Shown: positions 1 through 7,436 of the stretch, piece after piece
How the letters are laid out: the number at the start of each line of letters is the position of its first letter
Numbering within the stretch: position 1 is the stretch's first letter
Source of the DNA: Neptunomonas japonica JAMM 1380
GTDB lineage: Bacteria; Pseudomonadota; Gammaproteobacteria; Pseudomonadales; Balneatricaceae
Direction of reading: 5' to 3'
Assembly (NCBI RefSeq): GCF_016592555.1
Contig: NZ_AP014546.1
Location: 4,031,482-4,095,481 of the forward strand
DNA length: 64,000 nucleotides
Made by a program: the position numbers and the translations under genes
The notes under the pieces: model-generated
Database searches by the model: none
What the model was told of the DNA's origin: nothing
The model's input: only the letters and a program-made list of their open reading frames with translations

Positions 1-113
1 GAACGGTCGATGTGCATATTCGCCGCTTACGCAAAGCGTTAGGTAATCAACATGATTATCTGGTACAAACAGTCAGAGGTACGGGTTATCGTTTCTCAAC
101 AAAAGTAGCTTAA
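1..113 (+). CDS. phoB: PhoB response regulator, C-terminal end (partial)
   Basis: Only the last 36 codons are in the window (reading frame from base 3, stop TAA at 111-113). They encode the end of an OmpR/PhoB-type winged-helix DNA-binding domain: the recognition-helix segment [12 protein letters not shown] and the wing motif VRGTGYRF. The gene for a PhoR-type sensor kinase follows 36 bases downstream on the same strand, which identifies this as the phosphate-regulon response regulator PhoB. PhoB binds Pho boxes and activates phosphate-starvation genes. The receiver domain and promoter lie outside the window. Confidence 0.9.
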   Translation, partial: TVDVHIRRLRKALGNQHDYLVQTVRGTGYRFSTKVA

Positions 114-149
114 TTAAGCTGTCTAATACTACAGAGTAAAACGGATTTT

Positions 150-1463
150 ATGCAAAACTCGCCACATGCATCTTTCGGTAATCTTATTATTATTGCATTC
201 ATATCTGCAACAATAGGGCTACTTATCGGGTATCTAAGTTGGGGCTTAGTTGTGGGCTTATCTATCTGGTGTATTTTGCAAATACGTCAGACAGAAAAGC
301 TTAGAACCTGGCTGCAACGCTCCGATACCATACCGCCAGAAGCACAAGGAGCGTGGGGTGATATTTTTGATGATTTAGCACGTATTCAAAAACGCCAACA
401 AGGTAAAACCAAACAGTTAAAAGACATCATTGTGCGTTTTCAACAATCCTCATCAGCTCTTGCCGATGCCTTTGTTATTATTGATCAGCATAATAATCTT
501 GAATGGTGGAATTTATCAGCAGACCGCTTACTTGGACTCAAAGCATCAGCTGATCGCGGTAAGCCTGTAATTAACCTATTACGTGACCCTCGCTTCATTC
601 GCTATTTTCGCAAAGGTAATTATGAGGACCCTCTGCAGTTACCAAGCCCAGTATTAAATGACACCGTTCTGCAATATCAGATTACAGAATTTGGTTTTGG
701 CGATCGCCTTTTAGTTGCGCGTGATATCACACAGCTCGTTCGACTTGAGCAAACAAGACAGGATTTTGTCGCCAACGCATCTCATGAATTACGTACTCCG
801 CTGACCGTTATACGTGGCTATTTAGAAACGTTTCTTGACCAAGAACTGCCAAAACCGTTAACCCGCGCTATGAATCAAATGCAAATTCAGGCGAGTCGTA
901 TGGAAAGCTTAGTCGCTGACTTACTCTTCTTATCACGCTTAGAAGCTAGCCAGCATATTCCAGATGAGAACCCTATACGTATTCAAGAAATGCTCCACTC
1001 TATCCAACAAGATGCTCTTATTTTGGCGCGTTCACAAAATAAAACACATGAGATTACGCTAAATATAGACACAGAATATGACCTTTTAGGCCAGCCTCAA
1101 GAACTCCACAGTGCATTCTCAAACTTAATTTTTAATGCAGTCAGGTATTCACCGCAAAAAGGGGAAATCAATATTCAGTGGTGGGTTGACCAAGAAGGTG
1201 GACACTTTGCTGTACAAGATAATGGGTTAGGTATTGAGTCTATTCATTTATCACGCCTGACCGAAAGGTTCTACCGTGTTGATGAGGGACGCTCCTCCTC
1301 AACCGGTGGGACAGGACTAGGGTTAGCGATAGTAAAGCACGCCTTACATCGCCATGGAGCCAAATTGACTATTGAAAGCCAACTTGGCAAAGGCAGCCTA
1401 TTCAGCTGCCACTTTCCTCTGGACATGTTAGACAAAGTAAAACCCTTGGAGTCTATTGTCTAA
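150..1463 (+). CDS. phoR: Phosphate regulon sensor histidine kinase PhoR
   Basis: 437 aa, close to the usual PhoR length of about 430. The inner-membrane kinase autophosphorylates and passes phosphate to PhoB when phosphate is scarce. Visible parts in order are an N-terminal hydrophobic stretch (residues about 10-45), a PAS-like region (about 95-190), the dimerisation/phosphoacceptor H-box with HELRTPLTV (His212), and the ATPase domain with N-box NLIFNAVRYSP (Asn329), DNGLGI, and the G-box GGTGLGLAIV near the C-terminus. The lack of a large periplasmic sensor domain fits PhoR, which senses through the Pst/PhoU complex. It follows phoB in a probable operon. A weak GGGTC/GACCC stem followed by T-rich sequence just after the stop may end the transcript. 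Confidence 0.96.
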   Translation: MQNSPHASFGNLIIIAFISATIGLLIGYLSWGLVVGLSIWCILQIRQTEKLRTWLQRSDTIPPEAQGAWGDIFDDLARIQKRQQGKTKQLKDIIVRFQQSSSALADAFVIIDQHNNLEWWNLSADRLLGLKASADRGKPVINLLRDPRFIRYFRKGNYEDPLQLPSPVLNDTVLQYQITEFGFGDRLLVARDITQLVRLEQTRQDFVANASHELRTPLTVIRGYLETFLDQELPKPLTRAMNQMQIQASRMESLVADLLFLSRLEASQHIPDENPIRIQEMLHSIQQDALILARSQNKTHEITLNIDTEYDLLGQPQELHSAFSNLIFNAVRYSPQKGEINIQWWVDQEGGHFAVQDNGLGIESIHLSRLTERFYRVDEGRSSSTGGTGLGLAIVKHALHRHGAKLTIESQLGKGSLFSCHFPLDMLDKVKPLESIV

Positions 1464-1471
1464 GGGTCTCT

Positions 1472-2218
1472 TTAATGACCCACTTTTTGCTTAGCGCAAT
1501 GCTCTTCACACCAAAATAATGTCGCTCCAATAACAGCAGCCGGCATCATAATTAGATTTACCAGCGGTATCATCATGCCAACTTGAACAAGGGCGCCAAA
1601 ACTAAGTGATGTTAAGCGCCGTTCAGCCAGCATAACCTTCATTTGCCTAAAACTAACTTTATTGTTATCCATCGGATAATCGCAATATTGGATAGCCATC
1701 ATCCACGCACCAAACAAAAACCATAAGAAAGGTGCAATAACATTCACTACGGGAATGAAGCTGATAATCAATAGTAAAAGCAAACGTGGTAAATAATAAG
1801 CAACTTTTGATAGCTCACGCTGCAACGCACGAGGAACGGTAGCCAACATCCCTTTCCAGCCCTCATCCGCCATAACCGCGCCGCTACGCATCTTCTCAAC
1901 CTTCTCTGATAGGAAGCCATTAAAAGGCGCGGCAATTAGGTTAGCCACCATTGAGAAACCGTAATACACCGTAATTAATACCAACACAGCAAACAGCGGC
2001 CACAACAACCAATCCAGGAACGACATCCACTGCGGTAGTTGCCCCAACCAATAATTAACCCAGCCTTCAAACTCGTTAACCAGTAGCCAAATTGCACCGG
2101 AAAATATCAATATGTTGATCAGCATCGGTATCAATACAAATTGCCGAATGCCGGGTTCAGGCAACATACTGAACCCTCTGAGCAAATACCCTGCTCCTTT
2201 TACCGGATTGCCTCGCAT
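1472..2218 (-). CDS. cysZ: Sulfate transporter CysZ (EI24 family)
   Basis: 248 aa, matching CysZ (about 250 aa), an inner-membrane sulfate-uptake protein that feeds cysteine synthesis. The opening GYLLRGFSMLPEPGIRQFVL is typical of the family, and hydrophobic segments lie near residues 28-48, 70-98 and 140-180, with a final pair at about 205-235. The stop codon falls within 12 bases of the convergent phoR stop. It is preceded by a small membrane protein gene on the same strand (14-base gap), probably co-transcribed. No sulfate-assimilation genes are adjacent, although methionine and cysteine genes occur at 14-16.5 kb. Confidence 0.93.
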   Translation of the reverse strand: MRGNPVKGAGYLLRGFSMLPEPGIRQFVLIPMLINILIFSGAIWLLVNEFEGWVNYWLGQLPQWMSFLDWLLWPLFAVLVLITVYYGFSMVANLIAAPFNGFLSEKVEKMRSGAVMADEGWKGMLATVPRALQRELSKVAYYLPRLLLLLIISFIPVVNVIAPFLWFLFGAWMMAIQYCDYPMDNNKVSFRQMKVMLAERRLTSLSFGALVQVGMMIPLVNLIMMPAAVIGATLFWCEEHCAKQKVGH

Positions 2219-2232
2219 TTTCCCTCCTAATA

Positions 2233-2460
2233 TTAAACGATGAAGTTAACCGCAAGACGTAAGACCAAACCAACGATCATCATCATCATGCCTGCACGGT
2301 TAACCTTGAACTCTTTAGGGCTAAACTCAATGGTAGGCTGCCAAAACATCACTAAAGACTTAAAGTCTTTTGTTCTGCCGGCATACATAGCCAGAGAGAC
2401 TAAAAAAACAATAAGACCACCCCAAAACAGTATTTGTTCAAGTAATACTAAAAAGTACAT
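2233..2460 (-). CDS. Small two-helix membrane protein, function unknown
   Basis: 75 aa with two hydrophobic segments (about residues 3-25 and 55-74) separated by a polar stretch containing FWQPTIEFSPKEFKVNR. No family was recognised. A GTGAGA purine-rich sequence precedes the ATG, and the gene ends 14 bases before cysZ on the same strand, suggesting an operon. An overlapping open frame on the plus strand (2240-2533) is rejected because it has no hydrophobic pattern or ribosome-binding site of its own. The methionine-rich MMMMIVG core of the second helix is unusual but consistent with membrane insertion. Confidence 0.65.
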   Translation of the reverse strand: MYFLVLLEQILFWGGLIVFLVSLAMYAGRTKDFKSLVMFWQPTIEFSPKEFKVNRAGMMMMIVGLVLRLAVNFIV

Positions 2461-2599
2461 GTTTTCTCACTTATCAGCCGATTTTAAAACAGATAAGACT
2501 AACAGAATTGCTTTGTTCAGGCTGCAAAGATAACCTCTAATATTTTGAAAATAGCGAACCCTTTAGACGAACTATTAAGGCCCACCTAGGAGAAACCCC

Positions 2600-3538
2600 A
2601 TGAAAGCGATCCGAATACATACCTTCGGTGGACCCGAAGCATTAGTTTATGAAGAAGTACCAGAACCGCAGCTCAAAGCAGGTGAGGTTCTCGTTAAAAA
2701 TCATGCCGCAGGCGTTAACCCTATTGACTGGAAAACGTGCAGTGGCGGTGGTGCAGCGCCCTTTATCGGAGACCTCCCATTTACACCGGGTTGGGAATTC
2801 TCAGGCACAGTCATTGCCTGTGGAGCCGATGTATCAGGTTTTACATCGGGAGATAACGTCTTTGGTTTTGTACGGTTTCCTAGTGCAGCAGGGTGTTATG
2901 CCCAAGAAATTGCAGTGCCTTGTGATCAAATTAGTCTGTTACCCGCGAAGTGCAACCTAACAGAGTCTGCAGGCCTTTCACTAGCCGGACTTACTGCATG
3001 GCAAGCACTTTTCGATAAAGGCCAACTGCTCGCCAAGCAAAAGGTTCTGATTCTGGCCGCTGCAGGAGGTGTCGGCCACTTAGCGGTTCAACTCGCAAAA
3101 TGGAAAGGTGCTACCGTCATAGGTACCGCATCACAGGCAAACCAATTATTCCTTACTCAACTAGGGTGTGATCAAGTCATTGATTACCATCAGCAACACG
3201 TTAGTGATGCAGTACAAGATGTTGACTTAGTCATTGACGGTGTTGGCGGGCAAACAGCGATAGAAGCTCTCGCTTGTCTGAAAGAGTCTGGCACAATGGT
3301 CACGCTTCCCTCGGTAACAAAAGATGAAGTAATAGCCGCAGGTGAAGAACGAGGCCTCACTGTTTTGCCCCTGCGTGTTGAACCAAATGCCGAACAATTA
3401 CAATCATTAGCCCAACTGAATGCGAGCAAGGTATTACGTTTAAATGTTACAACAACCTACCCTATAGAGCAGACAGCTGACGCTTTTAAAGATATTGCAT
3501 CCGGTCATACCCAAGGTAAGGTAATTCTTACCGTATAA
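2600..3538 (+). CDS. NADP-dependent quinone-oxidoreductase-like MDR enzyme
   Basis: 312 aa, zinc-independent medium-chain dehydrogenase/reductase resembling quinone oxidoreductases (QOR/zeta-crystallin group). The N-terminal GroES-like domain starts with IRIHTFGGPEALVYEEVPEP and contains NPIDWK. The Rossmann domain carries the nucleotide-binding AAAGGVGHLAVQLAKWKGA (about residues 154-172), and the structural-zinc cysteines of true alcohol dehydrogenases are missing. An AGGAGA ribosome-binding site lies a few bases before the ATG. It stands alone, divergent from the cysZ pair, with the roadblock genes convergent downstream. The physiological substrate cannot be inferred. Confidence 0.85.
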   Translation: MKAIRIHTFGGPEALVYEEVPEPQLKAGEVLVKNHAAGVNPIDWKTCSGGGAAPFIGDLPFTPGWEFSGTVIACGADVSGFTSGDNVFGFVRFPSAAGCYAQEIAVPCDQISLLPAKCNLTESAGLSLAGLTAWQALFDKGQLLAKQKVLILAAAGGVGHLAVQLAKWKGATVIGTASQANQLFLTQLGCDQVIDYHQQHVSDAVQDVDLVIDGVGGQTAIEALACLKESGTMVTLPSVTKDEVIAAGEERGLTVLPLRVEPNAEQLQSLAQLNASKVLRLNVTTTYPIEQTADAFKDIASGHTQGKVILTV

Positions 3539-3576
3539 ACCATAGCTAACAAGCCAAGGTCATGACTTTTAAAAGC

Positions 3577-4245
3577 CTATGACCTAACGGTTTGCGCGTT
3601 AAATGCTCGTACCGTTTGAACGGCCGCCTGTAAATAACGGCTTCTATCTGCTTTATCTTCAATTTCAAACGCCAGTGCTTTAATCAGCTCTGCTATTTTG
3701 CTTCTCTTTACTCCGTGTGTCGCCTTCCAATCAGCATATGCATCATCAAATACAATTTCAGCAGCCGGCCCTATATGTTCAGCGAGACCTTCTTGTAAAT
3801 TGCCCATCAGCCCCGTCAGCTCAACTTCTACACGTCTTTGATTTTCAGTGTTTGGTGCTGTGGCGGCATGAACAACGGGTGGCTCTACATCTGGGGAGGT
3901 TAGCTGCTTTTTGATGCGCGCCAATGAAGATCGTACACTGGTATTAATCAATGCAAGATTGACGTCTTTATCTGTCAGCAAAGCTAATATAGTTTCATCG
4001 GCGATGTAATAACCAATTAATAAGCTCTCCTCCAACTCAATAAATATTTCTCGATGGCTGCAGCCCATGCCTTCAACCGCCATAAACATTTGATAAACAA
4101 CTCGGCAAGCGCCCATCAGGTTCTCTTCAAGCGTCTCAGGAAATGTGGAGGCCATCATTTCATCAGCTCTCATCAAACAACTATGGTGTATTCCACCTAA
4201 ACGTCCAAAATCTTTTAGTATCTTCTCCATTTCAATTAACTCCAC
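3577..4245 (-). CDS. Roadblock/LC7-like protein, partner of the upstream GTPase
   Basis: 222 aa, no named family recognised with certainty. Residues about 8-115 have the alternating pattern of a roadblock/LC7 domain: a short helix, two strands, a long helix around NLMGACRVVYQMF, and ALLTDKDVNLALINTSVRSSL before the final helix. A linker rich in P, A and T follows (about 118-135). The C-terminal part contains LAEHIGPAAEIVFDDA, which resembles helical domains appended to other regulatory roadblock proteins. The start codon overlaps the end of the GTPase gene by 10 bases, so the two are translationally coupled. The inferred role is an effector or nucleotide-exchange regulator of that GTPase. The fold assignment comes from reading the pattern only. 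Confidence 0.6.
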   Translation of the reverse strand: MELIEMEKILKDFGRLGGIHHSCLMRADEMMASTFPETLEENLMGACRVVYQMFMAVEGMGCSHREIFIELEESLLIGYYIADETILALLTDKDVNLALINTSVRSSLARIKKQLTSPDVEPPVVHAATAPNTENQRRVEVELTGLMGNLQEGLAEHIGPAAEIVFDDAYADWKATHGVKRSKIAELIKALAFEIEDKADRSRYLQAAVQTVRAFNAQTVRS

Positions 4246-5225
4246 TGTAACAAGTCATCAACTTGCTGTTTGAGTGTCCTGACAGAGACTCGGTTTGAAG
4301 ATTGCACCCCAAGGGCCTTTTCACCCCCAAGAAATACTGAAAGATTGTCTTCTTTGCTGCTCTTTATACAAATATTTTGAACGGAACCTAAGCCAGAGGC
4401 TTCCTCAAAGACATTCACCACACCGGCAACAAAGCCCACAAAGTCATTTACGTCTGTCGACTCAATAGAGGATGTAATAATCTCGCCCATATCATCCGTT
4501 AATACTGCCCCACGAACGCCTTTCAGATTCATCACATCATCAATAATTGAGTCTTTCATAACGACCTCCTCTCCTAGATAATCCTGAATGGCAAAGTGGG
4601 CGTCATCCTGTGGCAATTCCACTTCTTCAAATAATGTTTCTTCTTCACTATCCAGCGCCTGACTAACAAGGCCTGACCAGCCATCAAAGGTAACTTTATC
4701 GCCCACCAGCTCTTCCACTAAGGGCAGCACGCTACTCGCTTTACGCGCATCAATGAAACGTACCGATGCTTCAATTCCCAATTCTAATAGCGCTTTCTGG
4801 TACTCAAGCAAACTAGGGTCATCTCGTAAATCAGAACGGGTAACCCCTAAGATGACTTTTTTACGAGCGATCAGTTCTGCAAATTCTTGCGAGTAATATT
4901 TAAGATCACGCATTGGGTAATTACGTGTGTTATCCACTAAAAAGATAATCCCAGCACAGTCTGCTGCCAGATTATTGGCAAGTAATTCCCACATGAATTT
5001 AAAACGCGCTTGCCCCGGCGTACCGTAGAGCTGTACACCTTCGTTATCATTCAGCGTGAGGCATCCATAATCCATGGCAACCGTAGTCGTGGCCTTGCGT
5101 AATCCCGTCATATCAGAAGCTTTTGCTTCTGTTTCAAGATTATGGTGACCGTCACATACCGCACGGATAGCCGACGTTTTACCGGCGCCTACAGGGCCAA
5201 TAAAGAGTAATTTATGATAATGCAT
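4236..5225 (-). CDS. MglA-like small GTPase fused to a roadblock/LC7 domain
   Basis: 329 aa with two domains. Residues 1-185 form a Ras-like G domain of the bacterial MglA/COG2229 type: P-loop GPVGAGKTS (10-18), switch I TTTVAMDYG (46-54), G3 YGTPGQARF (67-75), and G4 TRSD (129-132) in place of the usual NKxD. An acidic linker (about 188-220) leads to a C-terminal roadblock/LC7 domain (about 225-325: KGVRGAVLTDDMGEII, then EDNLSVFLGGEKALGV). In MglA systems GTPase and roadblock (MglB, the activating protein) are separate proteins; here they are in one chain. It overlaps the next gene by 10 bases. A role in polarity, motility or surface sensing is plausible from MglA but unproven. Confidence 0.8.
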   Translation of the reverse strand: MHYHKLLFIGPVGAGKTSAIRAVCDGHHNLETEAKASDMTGLRKATTTVAMDYGCLTLNDNEGVQLYGTPGQARFKFMWELLANNLAADCAGIIFLVDNTRNYPMRDLKYYSQEFAELIARKKVILGVTRSDLRDDPSLLEYQKALLELGIEASVRFIDARKASSVLPLVEELVGDKVTFDGWSGLVSQALDSEEETLFEEVELPQDDAHFAIQDYLGEEVVMKDSIIDDVMNLKGVRGAVLTDDMGEIITSSIESTDVNDFVGFVAGVVNVFEEASGLGSVQNICIKSSKEDNLSVFLGGEKALGVQSSNRVSVRTLKQQVDDLLQWS

Positions 5226-5399
5226 GCGTACCCAAAATTATTATTGTTATTACGCGATGGTGTCAGAGGAGTTCCTGCCGACTACTGTTTGCTCAGCATT
5301 TAGTCTAAACAGAATTAAAAATAGTCGATATATGCAGATTATTGAAGTAACGGACTGTTGTTCTTGTAAGAATGATGAAAATAAATGACAAACTGTCTT

Positions 5400-5825
5400 T
5401 TATTGGCTACAAAAATACTTTTGCTGTTTCATTAAAAAGCGGCAACCCTCGCCTTTAATGTTATGGTTCCAGCAATAATATTTGGCCCAGGCTTTATCGT
5501 CTTCCGTCGGTGTTTCACGATATTCAGGCACACCATCACAAAACCCTTCACTGGCTTTTGCTTGACTCAAGCATGCTTTCAAAAATACACCCTGATTAAC
5601 GGTACAACTAAACCCTAAACACCCATCAAATTGTTGTAAGGTAGTATCTAAACAGTTTTGTTGATCCGTTGTTTGACCATAAGCCTGACCATCGTGTTTA
5701 AACTGTTCAGTAATAACCGCCCTTTCCTGATTAAAGTCCGCCAACCAGCTATCTCTGTTTAGCCAAAAAGAGATCGCAGCAACAACCAGTATCAACAACA
5801 TGATTAAGAGTGATTTTTTGAACAT
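5400..5825 (-). CDS. Signal-anchored cysteine-rich envelope protein, function unknown
   Basis: 141 aa. Residues 5-21 (LLIMLLILVVAAISFWL) form a single N-terminal membrane anchor or uncleaved signal, leaving a periplasmic domain of about 115 residues with eight cysteines, an even number consistent with disulfides. No family was recognised. It lies 23 bases downstream of a small membrane protein gene, which is itself coupled to yjaG, so all three probably form one leftward transcript. The 174 bases between its stop and the GTPase gene start contain no recognisable gene. The predicted location is the periplasmic face of the inner membrane. Confidence 0.6.
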   Translation of the reverse strand: MFKKSLLIMLLILVVAAISFWLNRDSWLADFNQERAVITEQFKHDGQAYGQTTDQQNCLDTTLQQFDGCLGFSCTVNQGVFLKACLSQAKASEGFCDGVPEYRETPTEDDKAWAKYYCWNHNIKGEGCRFLMKQQKYFCSQ

Positions 5826-5848
5826 AATATACTTTTATAATTCCGAAA

Positions 5849-6106
5849 TTAGCTGCGCTTATACAGACCGATAATACAAAAAAACAACCCGATAACAGAG
5901 AGCAACATACCACCATTAACAAACTGGGGATGCCTTGCCATATAGGGAATGAAGGAATGATTATTCTCTTGATCGCACACGAGTAGTTCATAATTAAATG
6001 AACCACCTAGGTCCAAGCAGTCATTAACGAGAGACTGCTCATACATATAGCCCCCCATGAGTAATAAACAAGGGACCACCAGCAATATTAATCCAATTCT
6101 GAGCAT
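5849..6106 (-). CDS. Small two-helix membrane protein coupled to yjaG
   Basis: 85 aa with hydrophobic segments at residues about 3-20 and 64-82. Between them is a short loop with two cysteines (NDCLDLGG and LLVCDQ), probably periplasmic and able to form a disulfide. Its ATG overlaps the yjaG stop as TAATG, a one-base overlap typical of translational coupling, which decides the start. A different frame at 5749-6006 on the same strand was rejected because it lacks this coupling and runs into the next gene. No family was recognised. Pairing with a cysteine-rich envelope protein downstream suggests an envelope-related function. Confidence 0.6.
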   Translation of the reverse strand: MLRIGLILLVVPCLLLMGGYMYEQSLVNDCLDLGGSFNYELLVCDQENNHSFIPYMARHPQFVNGGMLLSVIGLFFCIIGLYKRS

Positions 6107-6714
6107 TAGGCGTCTTCGTCACTTATCCCAATATTACTAACACCCTGATTATGTGCTAGCTCACGTAACTCGCCGATAAAGGTTTTATCCATCTGTTTAA
6201 TATTCATTAAACGTTCAACCACTTCTTCCTGAAATTCGTCTTCTTGAACCATCAAGTCATGGTTGTTGATCAGTCGAAGTATCTCTACATCTGACATCTG
6301 ATCATCGCCTTCAGATATTTCGACAAACATAGCAACACATTCACGAGAAACGTTTCCTACCGCAATGGCCTCATCGACATCCGCTTCTAAGATACATATC
6401 AGCGTTGAGTATAATGAGACAACGGCATCTAATGCCGGTGACGCACCATACATTTCATGCTCATCAAGATCCGGCATGTTGGCGTCAACTCTATCGAGCT
6501 GCACTTCAAAATTCATTTTGGCACCGCCAGGCACCAGTGACTGCCACACACCGTCCAATACTGTTTCCAGCTGTTTCAGATCACCAAACTCGACTAACTT
6601 ATTAAAAAGTACAAAGTTCGGAAACTGGCGCTCGGTTACTGCAACACAGTAAGCGGCCAATTTTTTATGATCCAGTGAGCGTAATTGCGCCTCTACGGGC
6701 AGTCTATCAGTCAT
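6106..6714 (-). CDS. yjaG: YjaG family protein (DUF416)
   Basis: 202 aa, the usual DUF416 length. It aligns by eye with E. coli YjaG over its length: RQFPNFVLFNKLVEFGD near the start, AKMNFEVQLDRVDANMPD, then YGASPALDAVVSLYS, and a C-terminal LRELAHNQGVSNIGIS. The protein is predicted to be soluble and acidic, with no signal peptide and no established biochemical function. It is first in a three-gene leftward operon with two small envelope proteins, an association that I do not know from E. coli, where yjaG neighbours hupA and nudC. A 170-base spacer shared with the divergent TRAP operon should hold both promoters. Confidence 0.88.
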   Translation of the reverse strand: MTDRLPVEAQLRSLDHKKLAAYCVAVTERQFPNFVLFNKLVEFGDLKQLETVLDGVWQSLVPGGAKMNFEVQLDRVDANMPDLDEHEMYGASPALDAVVSLYSTLICILEADVDEAIAVGNVSRECVAMFVEISEGDDQMSDVEILRLINNHDLMVQEDEFQEEVVERLMNIKQMDKTFIGELRELAHNQGVSNIGISDEDA

Positions 6715-6884
6715 ATATAGATCTCTGCTTGGGTAAGTAACATCGCTATTGTAAGGGATTTAAAGGATTTTGCAGCCATCGAGTAGATAAACCGGTGGAA
6801 TTACGGATAAATATAGCGGTTTTTTGTTGTTATACTTTTAAATAACACAACTTTGAACCTATCTTGCTAATATAGAGAAGAATA

Positions 6885-7436
6885 ATGCAGAGCAATTTTC
6901 TTATTCAGCTAGTCCGATTACTCGATGGCCTCAGCGAATGGACAGGACGAACCGTATCTTGGTTAACCTTGTTTATGGTGGTCGTCACTTTTGTAATCGT
7001 TGTTATGCGCTACGTATTTAATGTGGGCAACATTGCCCTACAAGAGTCCGTAGTTTACATGCACAGTTTTGTTTTCCTCTTAGGTGCAGCTTATACACTC
7101 AAACATGATGGCCATGTGCGTGTAGACATATTCTATCGCCCGCTAAGTGAACGAGGTAAAGCCTGGATAAATATCTTAGGTATTTTATTACTCTTATTCC
7201 CTGTCGCCGGTTTTATCGGCTACATCTCATGGGAATATGTCGCATCATCATGGTCACTGCTAGAAGGCTCTCAAGAGTCCGGAGGTTTAGATTTTCGCTA
7301 TATTCTCAAAACCGCGTTAATCGCTATGCCTGTCTTAATTATCCTGCAAGGGATATCAGAACTTTGCCGTTGCATTCTTGTGCTAACAGGCCAGGGTCAC
7401 CTCCTTGAAGAAGATGTATCGGAGCACACTGTATGA
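6885..7436 (+). CDS. TRAP transporter small permease (DctQ family)
   Basis: 183 aa with four hydrophobic segments (about residues 22-45, 60-78, 97-120 and 140-160), the standard DctQ topology. Family landmarks include VVMRYVFNVG and the loop HDGHVRVDIFYRPLS. DctQ binds the large permease DctM in a sodium-driven importer that takes substrate from a periplasmic binding protein. A GAGAAG ribosome-binding site precedes the ATG. The stop overlaps the dctM start (ATGA), so the pair is translationally coupled. The binding protein for the system is most likely the TakP-like gene at 10.0-11.1 kb on the other strand. Confidence 0.93.
   Translation: MQSNFLIQLVRLLDGLSEWTGRTVSWLTLFMVVVTFVIVVMRYVFNVGNIALQESVVYMHSFVFLLGAAYTLKHDGHVRVDIFYRPLSERGKAWINILGILLLLFPVAGFIGYISWEYVASSWSLLEGSQESGGLDFRYILKTALIAMPVLIILQGISELCRCILVLTGQGHLLEEDVSEHTV

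Noticed and set aside
3557..3585. AGGTCAT/ATGACCT inverted repeat after the quinone-oxidoreductase-like gene, considered as a terminator
   Set aside because: The 7-bp stem has a 15-base loop and no T tract, and it overlaps the convergent gene's stop region.
5749..6006. 85-codon minus-strand frame overlapping two small envelope genes
   Set aside because: It is out of frame with both neighbours. The alternative frame at 5849-6106 is coupled to yjaG by a TAATG overlap and has a clean two-helix pattern.
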